From positions 1-64,000 of the IMG/VR virus record IMGVR_UViG_3300006028_000003: DNA of 64,000 bases. One strand, given 5' to 3'. Below the pieces are notes generated by a model, which worked only from the letters and a program-made list of their open reading frames with translations, ran no database searches and was not told the origin of the DNA. Both the position numbers and the translations under genes were made by a program. Origin of the DNA: a virus. Numbering within the stretch: the stretch's first letter is position 1; each line of letters begins with the position of its first letter. Of the stretch, positions 1 to 7,850 are shown one piece after another.

Positions 1-208
1 CTCTCGCGGGAATAAGCTCCATGAGGGAAAACTCCATCAGGTTGGTGGTGCCGCCGCCGGGGCCTCCGGCTTTGTAGCGGCGGGCGCATGCATCGCAAAC
101 GAGCCGGGTGGCGACGGCGCTCTTGTAGATCGACGAGGCGATGCCGCCGCAGGGCTTGCCGTCGACGGTCGACTCGCAGACGAACGGATTGTTCGTCACG
201 GAGCCCAT
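1..208 (-). CDS. Partial small Cys-rich (zinc-ribbon-like) protein
   Basis: The reading frame opens with ATG at 208 and runs off the left edge, so the C-terminus is missing. The visible 69 residues contain four spaced cysteines (CES near residue 11, PCGG near 20, CDAC near 41-44), which suggests a metal-binding knuckle. Its ATG overlaps the TAA of the upstream gene (TAATG), as expected for a translationally coupled small gene. Function is unknown. Confidence 0.6.
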   Translation of the reverse strand, partial: MGSVTNNPFVCESTVDGKPCGGIASSIYKSAVATRLVCDACARRYKAGGPGGGTTNLMEFSLMELIPAR

Positions 209-501
209 TATTTTTCCGCGTCCGGCATATTGGCCCGCTTCTGCTCCTCGATGGTCTGAACTCCAAAAGCCCAGAGGACGCCTTGGATCCAGCCGAGCCA
301 CCGCATCTTCTTCTCGAGCTTCTCCGCCAGATCGATGCCGGCCAAAGCCAACGCGTGGCAGTGGCTCATCGCCTCGCGGCAAGGCCGAACGCCGAAGGGG
401 CCCTGCGGAAGGTCACCCTCCAACCTCTTCGGGGGATAGCCATCACGTTGGAGCTTATCGGCGATGCCGCGGAGCACTTCATTTACTTCGGTATTATCCA
501 T
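208..501 (-). CDS. Hypothetical protein, 97 aa
   Basis: A 97-residue protein I do not recognise. It is mixed-charge and mostly helical in appearance, with one possible short hydrophobic helix (WLGWIQGVLWAFG near residues 68-80) and a charged C-terminus. It starts 8 nt inside the end of the truncated methyltransferase gene upstream and ends overlapping the next start, so it sits in the same minus-strand transcription unit as the replication genes. Confidence 0.6.
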   Translation of the reverse strand: MDNTEVNEVLRGIADKLQRDGYPPKRLEGDLPQGPFGVRPCREAMSHCHALALAGIDLAEKLEKKMRWLGWIQGVLWAFGVQTIEEQKRANMPDAEK

Positions 502-847
502 AAACCCTCCTCACCGAGCGGTGTTGGCCCTCATGGCCCTTTAGACGAGACCAGTCTTGCGCAAGAGAGTCATGCGCAAGACATCCCCCGTGGCTCGTTT
601 GTATCGGCTCAACCTCGAACGGGGGACCGAAAAACTCCTTGGCGACCGTGTTCTCAGTGACCGCAGCAAGGTCTAGGTCGAATCTGGTGATCCCGAAGCG
701 CTTCTTGACCGCGGCGATGAACTCGGGAGGGGTTGCGTAGTCTTGCTTAGAGAGACCTGGCTTCTGCTTCGGCATCTTCCGGACCCCTTTGACGAACTCC
801 GGGCCGGCACCGAAGTCGTGCGCCATCGTTTGAACAGGCTGCCTCAT
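494..847 (-). CDS. Truncated phage N6-adenine methyltransferase (Dam-like) N-terminal fragment
   Basis: Starting at ATG 847 (ATGA overlap with the helicase stop), this 117-aa product matches the N-terminal part of the phage Dam family: a TPPEF segment, an FDLDLAA stretch, an ENT..KEFF stretch and a DSLAQDWS stretch. In intact members the last element is followed by the NPPY-type catalytic motif. Here the frame ends about 17 residues later with unrelated sequence, and no other frame restores NPPY. I infer a 3' deletion that leaves a probably inactive remnant, or a fragment kept for another role. The start at 847 is preferred over 907 because of the overlap. Confidence 0.55.
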   Translation of the reverse strand: MRQPVQTMAHDFGAGPEFVKGVRKMPKQKPGLSKQDYATPPEFIAAVKKRFGITRFDLDLAAVTENTVAKEFFGPPFEVEPIQTSHGGCLAHDSLAQDWSRLKGHEGQHRSVRRVYG

Positions 848-2160
848 TGGATCACCGTCAATCTGGTCTCTGCGCGAGTTACGGCAGTGTAGGCGAGGCG
901 CCGCCATCCCTCATCCCAGGGCCTCACCGGATGGTCAACGTAGAAAATGCAGTGCGAAAACTGACTCCCTTGGCTTTTGTGGACCGTCATGGCAGCCCCA
1001 AAATCGAAGAGCATCCCCGCGCCCTTGAATGTTTCTGGCATCCCTCGCGCCTTCAGCTCCTCGATGCTTCCAAAGGTCTTCTCGCGACAGAACTGAGGGG
1101 CGCACATCGTCAACCGCTGCGGGGGCAACCCCTCGTCGGGAAATTCAACATTGGCATCGAGTAGCCAGCGTTGGGCCCCAACGGAGCCATCGCCCGTCAG
1201 GATCCCGCGCATCCCGTTGTAGATCGGCGGCTTGTTCCGGAGCGCGATGACGACCTCGCCGGCTTTGGGTGGGCCGGAGAAGCCTAAGGCTTTGCGGGCC
1301 ATCCCGTTGAGTTGAACCCGGCTTCGGTTGGTCCAGCAAAGGATGCCGACATCAAGAAGCGGTTCTCCCCCGGCGGTAGTTAGGCTTTCGGCGTAAACCC
1401 CCGCGATGACATCGGAGGCCTTGGCTTTCTTCGCCCATCTCACCGCCGTCAGCCCACAGAATGACCCAGGGACCTCGAGTTGACCTGTTTCCCGAATATG
1501 GTGAGCCATGCGGATGATCGGCGAGTCCTCCGCTTGACGATGGATCGTTTCCAAACGAAGATCCGGATTTTTCATCAACTCGCCGGAATCCATCACTGGC
1601 GGAAGCTGGCCATGGTCACCGACAGCCAGGATCGGAACCCCAAAAACCTTGAGGTCTTCCAACATGCTTGAGCCAACCATCGACGCTTCATCGATGACGA
1701 TCAAGTCGTATTGCCGATCCAATCTGTCGCGTTTGGCCCATCCGAGGAGCTCCTCGGTCTCGTTGTCGATGACCGGCTTGTAGATCAGCTTGTGGATGGT
1801 CCCTACGAACGACGGGCCTCCTTGCAACGTCAACTTAGGGTCATACAAGTTGAAGATGTCTTTCCGAAGGCCCCGCAACCGAAGACCATCCGGGGGCCTC
1901 ATCTTGTCGGTCATCGCGGCGCCCGCGGCTCGGAGCTTCCGGGCCAAGACAGATGAAGCCCGGCCGGTGAAGGTGACATACGCACAAAGCAGCGTAGTGT
2001 TGGCTGCAAAGACGCCGAGGAGGGTTGTCTTGCCCGTTCCGGCTAACCCGCCCGTCGTGAGGAGGCTTCCGGATCGATTTTCGACCCAACCCATCATCGA
2101 GTGGTAGACCTTGAGTTGGTCTGGGCTCAAATCTGAGACGATGAGGCGCTTGTCAACCAT
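844..2160 (-). CDS. RecD/Dda-like superfamily 1 DNA helicase
   Basis: A 438-aa ATP-dependent 5'-3' type helicase. Visible motifs are a Walker A (GLAGTGKTT, residues 38-46), a Walker B (LIVIDEAS, about 150-157), a GDHGQLPP motif III and a C-terminal UvrD_C_2-type stretch (MTVHKSQGSQF, then AYTAVTRA). These are diagnostic of the RecD2/Dda family used by phages at forks and in recombination. Its ATG lies inside the end of an upstream small gene, and its stop overlaps the Dam remnant. It lies downstream of the polymerase in the same minus-strand unit, consistent with a replication role. Confidence 0.9.
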   Translation of the reverse strand: MVDKRLIVSDLSPDQLKVYHSMMGWVENRSGSLLTTGGLAGTGKTTLLGVFAANTTLLCAYVTFTGRASSVLARKLRAAGAAMTDKMRPPDGLRLRGLRKDIFNLYDPKLTLQGGPSFVGTIHKLIYKPVIDNETEELLGWAKRDRLDRQYDLIVIDEASMVGSSMLEDLKVFGVPILAVGDHGQLPPVMDSGELMKNPDLRLETIHRQAEDSPIIRMAHHIRETGQLEVPGSFCGLTAVRWAKKAKASDVIAGVYAESLTTAGGEPLLDVGILCWTNRSRVQLNGMARKALGFSGPPKAGEVVIALRNKPPIYNGMRGILTGDGSVGAQRWLLDANVEFPDEGLPPQRLTMCAPQFCREKTFGSIEELKARGMPETFKGAGMLFDFGAAMTVHKSQGSQFSHCIFYVDHPVRPWDEGWRRLAYTAVTRAETRLTVIQ

Positions 2161-2317
2161 CCTTATTGCCCCTCCTCACCTTGATCTCGTCGTAGATGAA
2201 CTCACTTGCCTTCGTGAAGAAAGCCGTCGCCGCCGCGATGATGATGGCTTCGACGACTCGCGCGCGACCGTCGGGGCAGTCGGGCGGATCTTCGGTGGTG
2301 CGCCAGAAGAGCGGCAT
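2153..2317 (-). CDS. Hypothetical small protein, 54 aa
   Basis: Starts at ATG 2317, sharing one base with the stop of the upstream gene (TGATG), and ends 8 nt inside the helicase gene. It has an Ala/Ile-rich central helix (AIIIAAATAFF) that could be a weak amphipathic or membrane helix, with an acidic-basic tail. No family recognised. Support comes from the coupling on both sides and from filling the space between helicase and polymerase. Confidence 0.5.
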   Translation of the reverse strand: MPLFWRTTEDPPDCPDGRARVVEAIIIAAATAFFTKASEFIYDEIKVRRGNKDG

Positions 2318-2496
2318 CAAAAGATCTCCATCTCCACCGCGGCCTCATGGATCTTATCAAAGGTGTCGAGACCAACGGCCTTTAGACCTTCCTCAATCTC
2401 CTCATGAGCCCCTTCAGAGTAGAAGTAGGCCTCTAAGAGAGCCTTGAGCAGTCTCGGAGCCGCTTCCTTCAACTTTTCCGGATCGATGACTGCCAT
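2317..2496 (-). CDS. Hypothetical small acidic helical protein, 59 aa
   Basis: ATG at 2496, TGA at 2317-2319. The product is rich in Glu, Lys and Ala with a Glu-dense middle (HEEIEEGL), looks fully helical and has no cysteines or membrane segment. It begins 4 nt after the stop of the tiny upstream gene. Function unknown. Confidence 0.55.
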   Translation of the reverse strand: MAVIDPEKLKEAAPRLLKALLEAYFYSEGAHEEIEEGLKAVGLDTFDKIHEAAVEMEIF

Positions 2497-2499
2497 GAG

Positions 2500-2577
2500 T
2501 TAGCCTACTGAGGCATCGGTGAAACCGTGGCTGATTGCGATTGCTAGGGCTTGGTCACGTAGTTCATTGAGGGTCAT
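2500..2577 (-). CDS. Possible 25-aa mini-protein
   Basis: A very short frame (ATG 2577 to TAA 2500) between the polymerase stop-proximal genes. Its product, beginning MTLNELRDQALAIAIS, looks like a single amphipathic helix. It sits directly before the 59-aa gene with a 3-nt gap and could act as a leader peptide for coupling. Evidence is positional only. Confidence 0.35.
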   Translation of the reverse strand: MTLNELRDQALAIAISHGFTDASVG

Positions 2578-2588
2578 TTCTACATCTC

Positions 2589-5219
2589 CTAACCGAAGTC
2601 GCTCCAACGGGAGCCCTCCTTCATATCGATCGGTTGCATGAAATTTCTCCCCGTTCTCGGTATCTCCACCGGCTCATCCCAAACGCTCTTGATGAGGCGC
2701 TTCATTCCCTCAACCAATCGCGTCGGGACCTCGTAGATCGCGCTGTCGTATTGATAGAGAACCTGCTTGACCCGACGGGGCATCCGGTCATCGATGATCC
2801 CGAGGCGCTCATTCATGACGTCGGCAACCCCCGCAGAGATCGGGAAGGCGCTTACCTCCGTCGGCTTCGGATGGAAACCTAGCCATCGCTTCCGGCCGAG
2901 GAACGCTGTTCTCAAAAATCCTTGGCGTTGGCAAAGAGCTACGTTTTCGTCGACGAATTGGAAGTAGCGCCAGTAAGCCGAATGGATGGCGTCGATAGCG
3001 TCTTGGCAGATATCGAGATCGATGTCAAAGCCGTTCTCGAAGAGGGTCTTGTAGAGCTTCTCTGCCTCCCCGAGGTATGAAATGCAGAAGCCACACTTCT
3101 TCGCGAGGTCGCGGAATCGGAAGCCCGCCCCCTTCGGGTCCTTGAGGTCTTCGAGGGCCCCCGGAACCGACCGAAAGAGGAGTCGAGCGTTACTCGCGTG
3201 GATGTCTGTTTCACAGGCCTTGACGAAGGCCTCATCCCCACTCAGGTTAGCGGCAAACCTCATCTCGCATTGACTAAGGTCGAAGTAGAGCCAGACGGTT
3301 CCGGGGGCCGCGATGTAAATGTCGCGGAGCTGGTCCTCCGGCTGGGGCTCTTGGCGCTTTCGGGGGTTGCATTCAACCCAAACCTCCTTCTTCCAGGCCC
3401 CATGCTTCATCCCGTCGAGAAGCATCGCCCCGCAGCCGGGGCAGCGGGCCATCGTTGGGATGTTCAATAAATTGGGATTTCTCGTTGCCGGCCTTCCAGT
3501 TTCGGTTCCGTAAGAACGCCAATGACAATGAACCCTCCCGTCGGGTCCGATCTTGACGTTGTCGAGGTACTCGCTCCGGGAATCGTTGGAGCGGCGCCAA
3601 CGGATGATGAGGTCTGCAAGCTTCGCGGCCCGGTTGTGGCCCCCTTTCAAGGCCTCCAGAACGACCGCGTTAGCGGCCGGAAGCCCCGTCGGGGTGAGGG
3701 GGGCCAAATAAGTGGGGGCCTTCAACTGCTGGAAGAGCGCCTTTCGGATGTCGTTCGGCTTCGACGGCGAAAAGTTGCGCCTCCCGAGGAGCCCCCTCAT
3801 CTCCCCCAACAAAGCAGCGGATCGGAATCGAAGCTTTTTCGACAAGGCCTTCTTTCGATCTTGATCCACCAAAATCCCGTTGACCTGGAGCTTTTGGCAA
3901 AGCAAGGCGTGGCGCTTGTCATGTTCGTAAACCTTTCGCTCTTGATTCAGATCCGATTGCATCCGGATCCAGGCTAGACTCCCTAGAACAACGTCGGCGC
4001 GGTTATATTTCGCCAGGTCTTCCTTCTTGACTCCGAAGCCAGCCACCCCCTTCTCTTCGGAGCCTTGCTTGAAGCGTGTCTTCCACGCCGAGGTGTCGGT
4101 GTAGATCGAAGCGACGTGGGCCAACGACTTGGGTTTGTCCGAAGCGAAGGCGTAGTGGGCCAACAGCGTATCTTCGTAATTGGGGTATCGAATCCCCAAG
4201 CGGCCAAGGGCGATGGAATCGAAAGCAGGGCCGTTGTGGGTCAACGCGATCCTTGATCGAAGGGCTTCCCGAAGGACCGGGATCAACCGCTTGTGCCAGG
4301 GGTCGAGGATCACCACCGCGCTCCGGGGTATCTTCTTGATCTTCCCTTTCTCCCATCGCTCGATGGCTCCGACGTCAGCGACCCCGATGCAGGTCATCCC
4401 AACACTCATCGGATCGTTGCCGTCGGTCTCGATGTCGACGTTGACGAGGGGGCCCATCTTGCCGAGGAGCTTCTTGGCTAGCTCCGGGTTGTCGGTCTGA
4501 ACGAAGGTCCCTTCATCTTCAAGCTGGAAGGGGGCCCGGCTCCAGCGAACCGCCCGGTCGATGTCGATCCGGAGAACCGGTAGCCACGAGTCGGCCCCGC
4601 GAAGGATGAAGGCACAATGGACCGTCGGAATAACAACCCTCCCGGAGTAAACTTGGCGGCTACTGATGATGGCCAAGGAATCTTCGGCGCTCTCTAGTTG
4701 CTTTTTGACTTTCTCGGTTGGCTCCTTCAACCGGAGCTTTTCCACCTTCCGGGTGGCGTTGGAAACCTGGCTAGGTTTGATCTCCGGGGCATGCCAAATA
4801 AACCCTCTGGATTTCATCACCCCGGCCTTACCCAACACCGATCGGGTGGCTTCGGCGCCGAGGGCCAAGATAGGGATGGTCTTGTCGATCGAGGCCAGCT
4901 CATTGGCCAACCGGGGGGCGCAGCAAGCAACGGCCCGCTTCATCTCCTGGTCGGAATCATTCCGGCACAATGCCGCGTTGGTCACCCAAGCGTCAGCGCG
5001 ATCGAAGTCGGCTTCCTCAAGGCAGCGATCTAGCATTTTTCCGCTGGGCCCATAAAATGGGATCCCGGATCGCTCTTCGAGTCGGCCGGGATTCATCCCA
5101 ACGATGATCAACTTAGTTGCTGTTGGGCCAAAGGTGGGAGGCTGCGGGGGAACCGGTGTCTTGCCTTGGAGCGGGCAAGACGAGCATCTAGCGCCGAGGG
5201 CTTCGGGATCGAAGGTCAT
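2589..5219 (-). CDS. Fusion of uracil-DNA glycosylase (family 4-like), 3'-5' exonuclease and family A DNA polymerase
   Basis: An 876-aa replicative polymerase. Residues 1-215 form a UDG superfamily domain with Fe-S-type cysteines (C12, C15, C85, C99/100), a GMNPG motif (41-45), a YGPSG stretch and an HCAFILR motif (201-207). An exonuclease follows, with DIE (262-264), an N..xFD ExoII and a YNRAD ExoIII. The polymerase domain has motif A (DLSQCEMR from D647) and motif B (R703 to YLG). Motif C reads QYDSAIYE with D825, so the usual HDE is YDS. The joined UDG could remove uracil ahead of synthesis or help the polymerase handle uracil in template DNA; this is inference. The catalytic Asp residues look intact. 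Confidence 0.93.
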   Translation of the reverse strand: MTFDPEALGARCSSCPLQGKTPVPPQPPTFGPTATKLIIVGMNPGRLEERSGIPFYGPSGKMLDRCLEEADFDRADAWVTNAALCRNDSDQEMKRAVACCAPRLANELASIDKTIPILALGAEATRSVLGKAGVMKSRGFIWHAPEIKPSQVSNATRKVEKLRLKEPTEKVKKQLESAEDSLAIISSRQVYSGRVVIPTVHCAFILRGADSWLPVLRIDIDRAVRWSRAPFQLEDEGTFVQTDNPELAKKLLGKMGPLVNVDIETDGNDPMSVGMTCIGVADVGAIERWEKGKIKKIPRSAVVILDPWHKRLIPVLREALRSRIALTHNGPAFDSIALGRLGIRYPNYEDTLLAHYAFASDKPKSLAHVASIYTDTSAWKTRFKQGSEEKGVAGFGVKKEDLAKYNRADVVLGSLAWIRMQSDLNQERKVYEHDKRHALLCQKLQVNGILVDQDRKKALSKKLRFRSAALLGEMRGLLGRRNFSPSKPNDIRKALFQQLKAPTYLAPLTPTGLPAANAVVLEALKGGHNRAAKLADLIIRWRRSNDSRSEYLDNVKIGPDGRVHCHWRSYGTETGRPATRNPNLLNIPTMARCPGCGAMLLDGMKHGAWKKEVWVECNPRKRQEPQPEDQLRDIYIAAPGTVWLYFDLSQCEMRFAANLSGDEAFVKACETDIHASNARLLFRSVPGALEDLKDPKGAGFRFRDLAKKCGFCISYLGEAEKLYKTLFENGFDIDLDICQDAIDAIHSAYWRYFQFVDENVALCQRQGFLRTAFLGRKRWLGFHPKPTEVSAFPISAGVADVMNERLGIIDDRMPRRVKQVLYQYDSAIYEVPTRLVEGMKRLIKSVWDEPVEIPRTGRNFMQPIDMKEGSRWSDFG

Positions 5220-5572
5220 GGCTCAAACGGGGCGTCGATGGTATCAGGAGGCTCGGGCCGATGCGCATACAGAAGGGCACCGCAGCTACAGAAGCATGGC
5301 TCATTCACGCGCTCATGCCCTCCGTGCTCGCGCCGCCAATTGACTGACCATGAGCTGCAAATGAGGCAGTTATGGCAGTGGGCTCCCGGACCGGGGAGGC
5401 CATCGATAAGCGCTTGGCACCGCGCTATAGCTCCAGCTAACGACCTCGGATACGTCTTAGCTCCATCGAACCGATTTTGGGCCTTCAACAGCAACCGAAA
5501 CTTCACCTCGGCGGTCGCGGTGTCGAGGGGAGCCGCGGAAGCTAGACAGGGATAGTCACGGGATGACTTCAT
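5216..5572 (-). CDS. Hypothetical Cys-rich protein, 118 aa
   Basis: Lies just upstream of the polymerase, its stop overlapping the polymerase start (ATGA). An N-terminal helical region is followed by clustered cysteines and histidines (HCHNCLIC near 67-74, then CFCSCG near 93-98), suggesting one zinc site. No known family recognised. The tight coupling suggests co-expression with DNA replication. Confidence 0.6.
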   Translation of the reverse strand: MKSSRDYPCLASAAPLDTATAEVKFRLLLKAQNRFDGAKTYPRSLAGAIARCQALIDGLPGPGAHCHNCLICSSWSVNWRREHGGHERVNEPCFCSCGALLYAHRPEPPDTIDAPFEP

Positions 5573-5781
5573 CCCCGGAAGCCCTTGCTACAGCGCCGGC
5601 ACCAAGATCCCGGATACCCGGCCCAGCGCAACTCAGGGCCGACGTCGCCGTCCGGATGAGGGCATTCCGCCTGGCTCTTGTCAACCGCGGCGGCGGCTTC
5701 TTTGAAGGCCTCCGACGTTGGATCCTTCTTACGCTCGACTTCGCATGCTCGAATCAATGAGGCGTTGGCGTAGTCTATCAT
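5569..5781 (-). CDS. Small protein with C-terminal Cys/His site, 70 aa
   Basis: The start at ATG 5781 is chosen because a strong Shine-Dalgarno (GAGGAAGAA) directly precedes it and its ATG overlaps the stop of the next gene. The N-terminal half is helical and charged. The C-terminal half has ECPHPDGD and WCRRC, a probable zinc knuckle. Function unknown. Confidence 0.6.
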   Translation of the reverse strand: MIDYANASLIRACEVERKKDPTSEAFKEAAAAVDKSQAECPHPDGDVGPELRWAGYPGSWCRRCSKGFRG

Positions 5782-5897
5782 TTCTTCCTCAGGTAGATTA
5801 TCCGCATGATCCCCACTGACACGTTGTCGACGACGAGAAGGAGGAAACCGACGATGGCGAAGGTGAGATACGGATGTGCTAAGGCCCAAGCTGTCAT
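5778..5897 (-). CDS. Single-pass membrane mini-protein, 39 aa
   Basis: ATG at 5897 overlaps the HD-domain gene stop (ATGA) and its own stop overlaps the next gene, so the short frame is well framed. Residues about 9-30 form a hydrophobic helix (LTFAIVGFLLLVVDN) and the C-terminus is basic (YLRKK), giving an N-out, basic-in topology. It is one of several such peptides in this genome; the role could be holin-like or virion membrane, neither shown. Confidence 0.55.
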   Translation of the reverse strand: MTAWALAHPYLTFAIVGFLLLVVDNVSVGIMRIIYLRKK

Positions 5898-6496
5898 CGG
5901 ATCCCCAACACCGACGCCATAGAGAGGAAGTTTTCCAGCGCCTCCGTCGGGCTCCACGGAACGATCCGAGCCATCCATGGGGTTGGCAGAGGAGCCCATG
6001 GGGCCGGTTCTGCAACGAGTAGATCTCGCTTCTCAGTCGCGAGCGCCTTGTTATCCTGGTGGTGAACTTCCGGATCGAGCGAGCAGAGCTCTACCCCGAA
6101 GCGGTCTCCGATCGTCGCCGCGAGCCGCGCTTCGATGACCTCGTAGTTGACGAGGTAGCGCTTCAGAGGCCTCGGGACGTCAACCAAAAACGCTTCGGTG
6201 GCATCGTGGAGGAGCGCTTGCTTCCGATGCTTGTGGGGGGAGTTCATCGCGACGAGGCAACAATGCTGCGCGACGCTGTAGAAGGATCCTATTTGGCCTC
6301 CGAAGCGACAGAGGTTGCTAAGCGCAACCGCGATGTCGAGGGGGTGGATCTCTTCGGGGCGGGGGTCGAGCGGGAAAAATTGGACCCCCGTGAAAGTTTG
6401 ACACCAGTCACCGCGGCGTGGCTCGTTGATGCGGGTGGAGCTGGTTTCCTCCATCGGGAAGGAAACCCTCTTGCGGTTGACGAGGGGGAAGGTCAT
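5894..6496 (-). CDS. HD-domain phosphohydrolase (YfbR-like 5'-nucleotidase family)
   Basis: A 200-aa metal-dependent phosphohydrolase. The HD signature is visible as SVAQHCC (H78), ALLHDATEA (H97, D98, E101) and DVPRPLK. This pattern is typical of phage YfbR-like enzymes that dephosphorylate deoxynucleoside monophosphates and adjust nucleotide pools. Its position between the polymerase cluster and the ssDNA-binding gene fits nucleotide metabolism. The ATG at 6496 is supported by a 4-nt overlap; M15 is an alternative start. The last roughly 60 residues are unusually Pro/Trp-rich. Confidence 0.85.
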   Translation of the reverse strand: MTFPLVNRKRVSFPMEETSSTRINEPRRGDWCQTFTGVQFFPLDPRPEEIHPLDIAVALSNLCRFGGQIGSFYSVAQHCCLVAMNSPHKHRKQALLHDATEAFLVDVPRPLKRYLVNYEVIEARLAATIGDRFGVELCSLDPEVHHQDNKALATEKRDLLVAEPAPWAPLPTPWMARIVPWSPTEALENFLSMASVLGIR

Positions 6497-6657
6497 TTTT
6501 CTTCTTCCTCTTCCTCGGCCGCCGCCACCTCGTCGAGGACTTCCCAGGCGTCGCCCATGAAGAGGTAGACCTCCCCAGCGGAGTCCAACGCATAGACGCT
6601 ATCGCCGGTAGCGGGATCGTGGGTGACGGCAATCTGGGTAAATTTGGGATGGGTCAT
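6493..6657 (-). CDS. Hypothetical acidic small protein, 54 aa
   Basis: ATG 6657 to TGA 6493-6495, overlapping genes on both sides by 4 nt. The product starts MTHPKFTQIAVTHDP, reads like a small beta-rich domain and ends in a run of Glu before a final Lys. The acidic tail could mediate protein-protein contacts. No family recognised. Confidence 0.6.
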   Translation of the reverse strand: MTHPKFTQIAVTHDPATGDSVYALDSAGEVYLFMGDAWEVLDEVAAAEEEEEEK

Positions 6658-6899
6658 TCCCCATCCCCATCGAACAGATTTCCGGTCCGGGCCTCTGCCG
6701 ATCCCGCCTCCTTGAGAGCCTTCAACTTCGCGTGCGCCGCTTTGCCCCCCTTCCGGCCTGCCTCTCTCGCCTCCTCGGTCGTAAACTGGTGGGCCTTCCC
6801 CTGAGCATGGGCGGCCTTTCCGCCTCGGCTCGAGATCTCCCGCACCTTGGCCGGATCCATCGCCGCAAAACCTTTCCGCGACTTCCCATTATTTTCCAT
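6654..6899 (-). CDS. KGG-repeat protein (stress-induced acidophilic repeat family)
   Basis: An 81-aa basic protein with two RGGKAAH/KGGKAAH repeats (about 26-32 and 50-56) and a GFAAMDP motif, matching the KGG (PF10685) family found in bacterial stress proteins and some phages. A second copy of the family lies at 55946-56164. It is the first gene of its transcription unit: upstream is the only clear 300-bp gene-free stretch, with a palindrome. The acidic tail (DGDGE) is unlike the repeats. Biochemical role unknown. Confidence 0.8.
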   Translation of the reverse strand: MENNGKSRKGFAAMDPAKVREISSRGGKAAHAQGKAHQFTTEEAREAGRKGGKAAHAKLKALKEAGSAEARTGNLFDGDGE

Positions 6900-7203
6900 G
6901 TGAAAACCTCCGTGGGCCGGGCCTGGAACGACCAGAACCTCTCAGCGCTCCGCGCGCCTACTTCCTACCGGTTGGTAGCTACCAATAACCCGGTCGGCCC
7001 ATAAGACCCGTTGGGATACGAGGAGGGTCAAGCCCCGGCCAAATTCGACCTTGCGTGTTGCTCCGGAACTACGAGCGCTTTTTCCGGCTCTCCGGCTACA
7101 ACCCGTCGAGAGGTCGAATCAAACAAGCTGCCACAGATATCCCGCTGCGGCGCCGGCATCGCTAGGGCCCTCGAAATGTCCCGCCAAGGCCCTTCGCGAA
7201 TCC
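6900..7203. other. Gene-free stretch between the KGG gene and the DUF669-like gene
   Basis: About 300 bases with no convincing reading frame on either strand. It is upstream of the KGG gene and downstream of the DUF669-like gene (both minus strand), so it may hold the end of one transcription unit and the promoter of the next. The only structure I see is the 14-bp palindrome listed separately. Confidence 0.6.
6972..6985. promoter_or_regulatory. Perfect 14-bp palindrome, candidate operator
   Basis: TTGGTAGCTACCAA is a perfect palindrome, flanked by loosely symmetrical ACCGG on the left and CCGGT on the right. It lies about 75-90 bp upstream of the KGG gene start in the only long gene-free stretch of this region. 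There is no T-run on either side, so a protein-binding site is more likely than a terminator. Confidence 0.4.
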
Positions 7204-7794
7204 CTATCGACGGGCCGACTTCTTGGTCTGCACCGGCTTGGCCTTGGTGGCCTTCGCCGGAGGCGCCGCCGGCTCCTCGTCGTCGTCCGTTCCGCCCATC
7301 GGGGAGAGAGTTCCCTCCTTCGGAGCCGAATAGCTCAACTGGGTATCCTCGCCCTCTTCACCTTCGGCCGCGGTGACCCAAACGTCGGTCTCCTGGTTCT
7401 TCAGGGCCGCGCAAAGGTCTCTCAAATCTCCAATCGAGCCGATGGCCGTCGGGATGACGTCGGGATCCAACCCCAACCCGTCGCGGAGTGCTCGGAGCTT
7501 CAGCTTGCCGAAGTTGCCACCGCGACCGCCGGTGAAGACGATCCAGTCTCGCTTCTCGGCGCCGATCGATTTCTGAGGGCCTTCATCTTCGCTCTCCGTA
7601 GACGTCATGGTCCAGGTGAGCTCAATCATCGGCTTGCCCTTTTTGCTCGCCTTGGCTTCGGCCTTGGTGCACTTCGCCCGGTAGGCGCCGGGGTAGACGT
7701 CGGGCTCCATCGTGTCGACGTCGTAGTTGATGGGTTCGAAGGACTGTCCGCCGTAGGAGCCCTTGCCAGCGTGGTTTTGCGTGTCGGTTGCCAT
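7204..7794 (-). CDS. DUF669-like phage ssDNA-binding/annealing-associated protein
   Basis: A 196-aa protein with a beta-rich OB-like core: a VYPGAYRAKC stretch (about 32-41), then PMIELTWTM, then an acidic linker. The C-terminus mixes an acidic run (GGTDDDEEP) with a Lys-rich tail. This matches the DUF669-type proteins that accompany Sak4-like recombinases and act as phage ssDNA-binding proteins. The ATPase just upstream supports this pairing. Assignment is by pattern and neighbourhood, not by a unique motif. Confidence 0.65.
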   Translation of the reverse strand: MATDTQNHAGKGSYGGQSFEPINYDVDTMEPDVYPGAYRAKCTKAEAKASKKGKPMIELTWTMTSTESEDEGPQKSIGAEKRDWIVFTGGRGGNFGKLKLRALRDGLGLDPDVIPTAIGSIGDLRDLCAALKNQETDVWVTAAEGEEGEDTQLSYSAPKEGTLSPMGGTDDDEEPAAPPAKATKAKPVQTKKSARR

Positions 7795-7850
7795 TGTTGG
7801 TACTTGCTTTCTTGGTGTTGTGTTGTCGTTGGTGTCTCGGAGATAGGGTT

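Noticed and set aside
6408-6632. 74-aa minus-strand frame across 6408-6632
   Set aside because: A different frame (6493-6657) fits the ATGA overlaps on both sides and gives a sensible 54-aa product; this one is an Arg/Pro/Ser-rich shadow.
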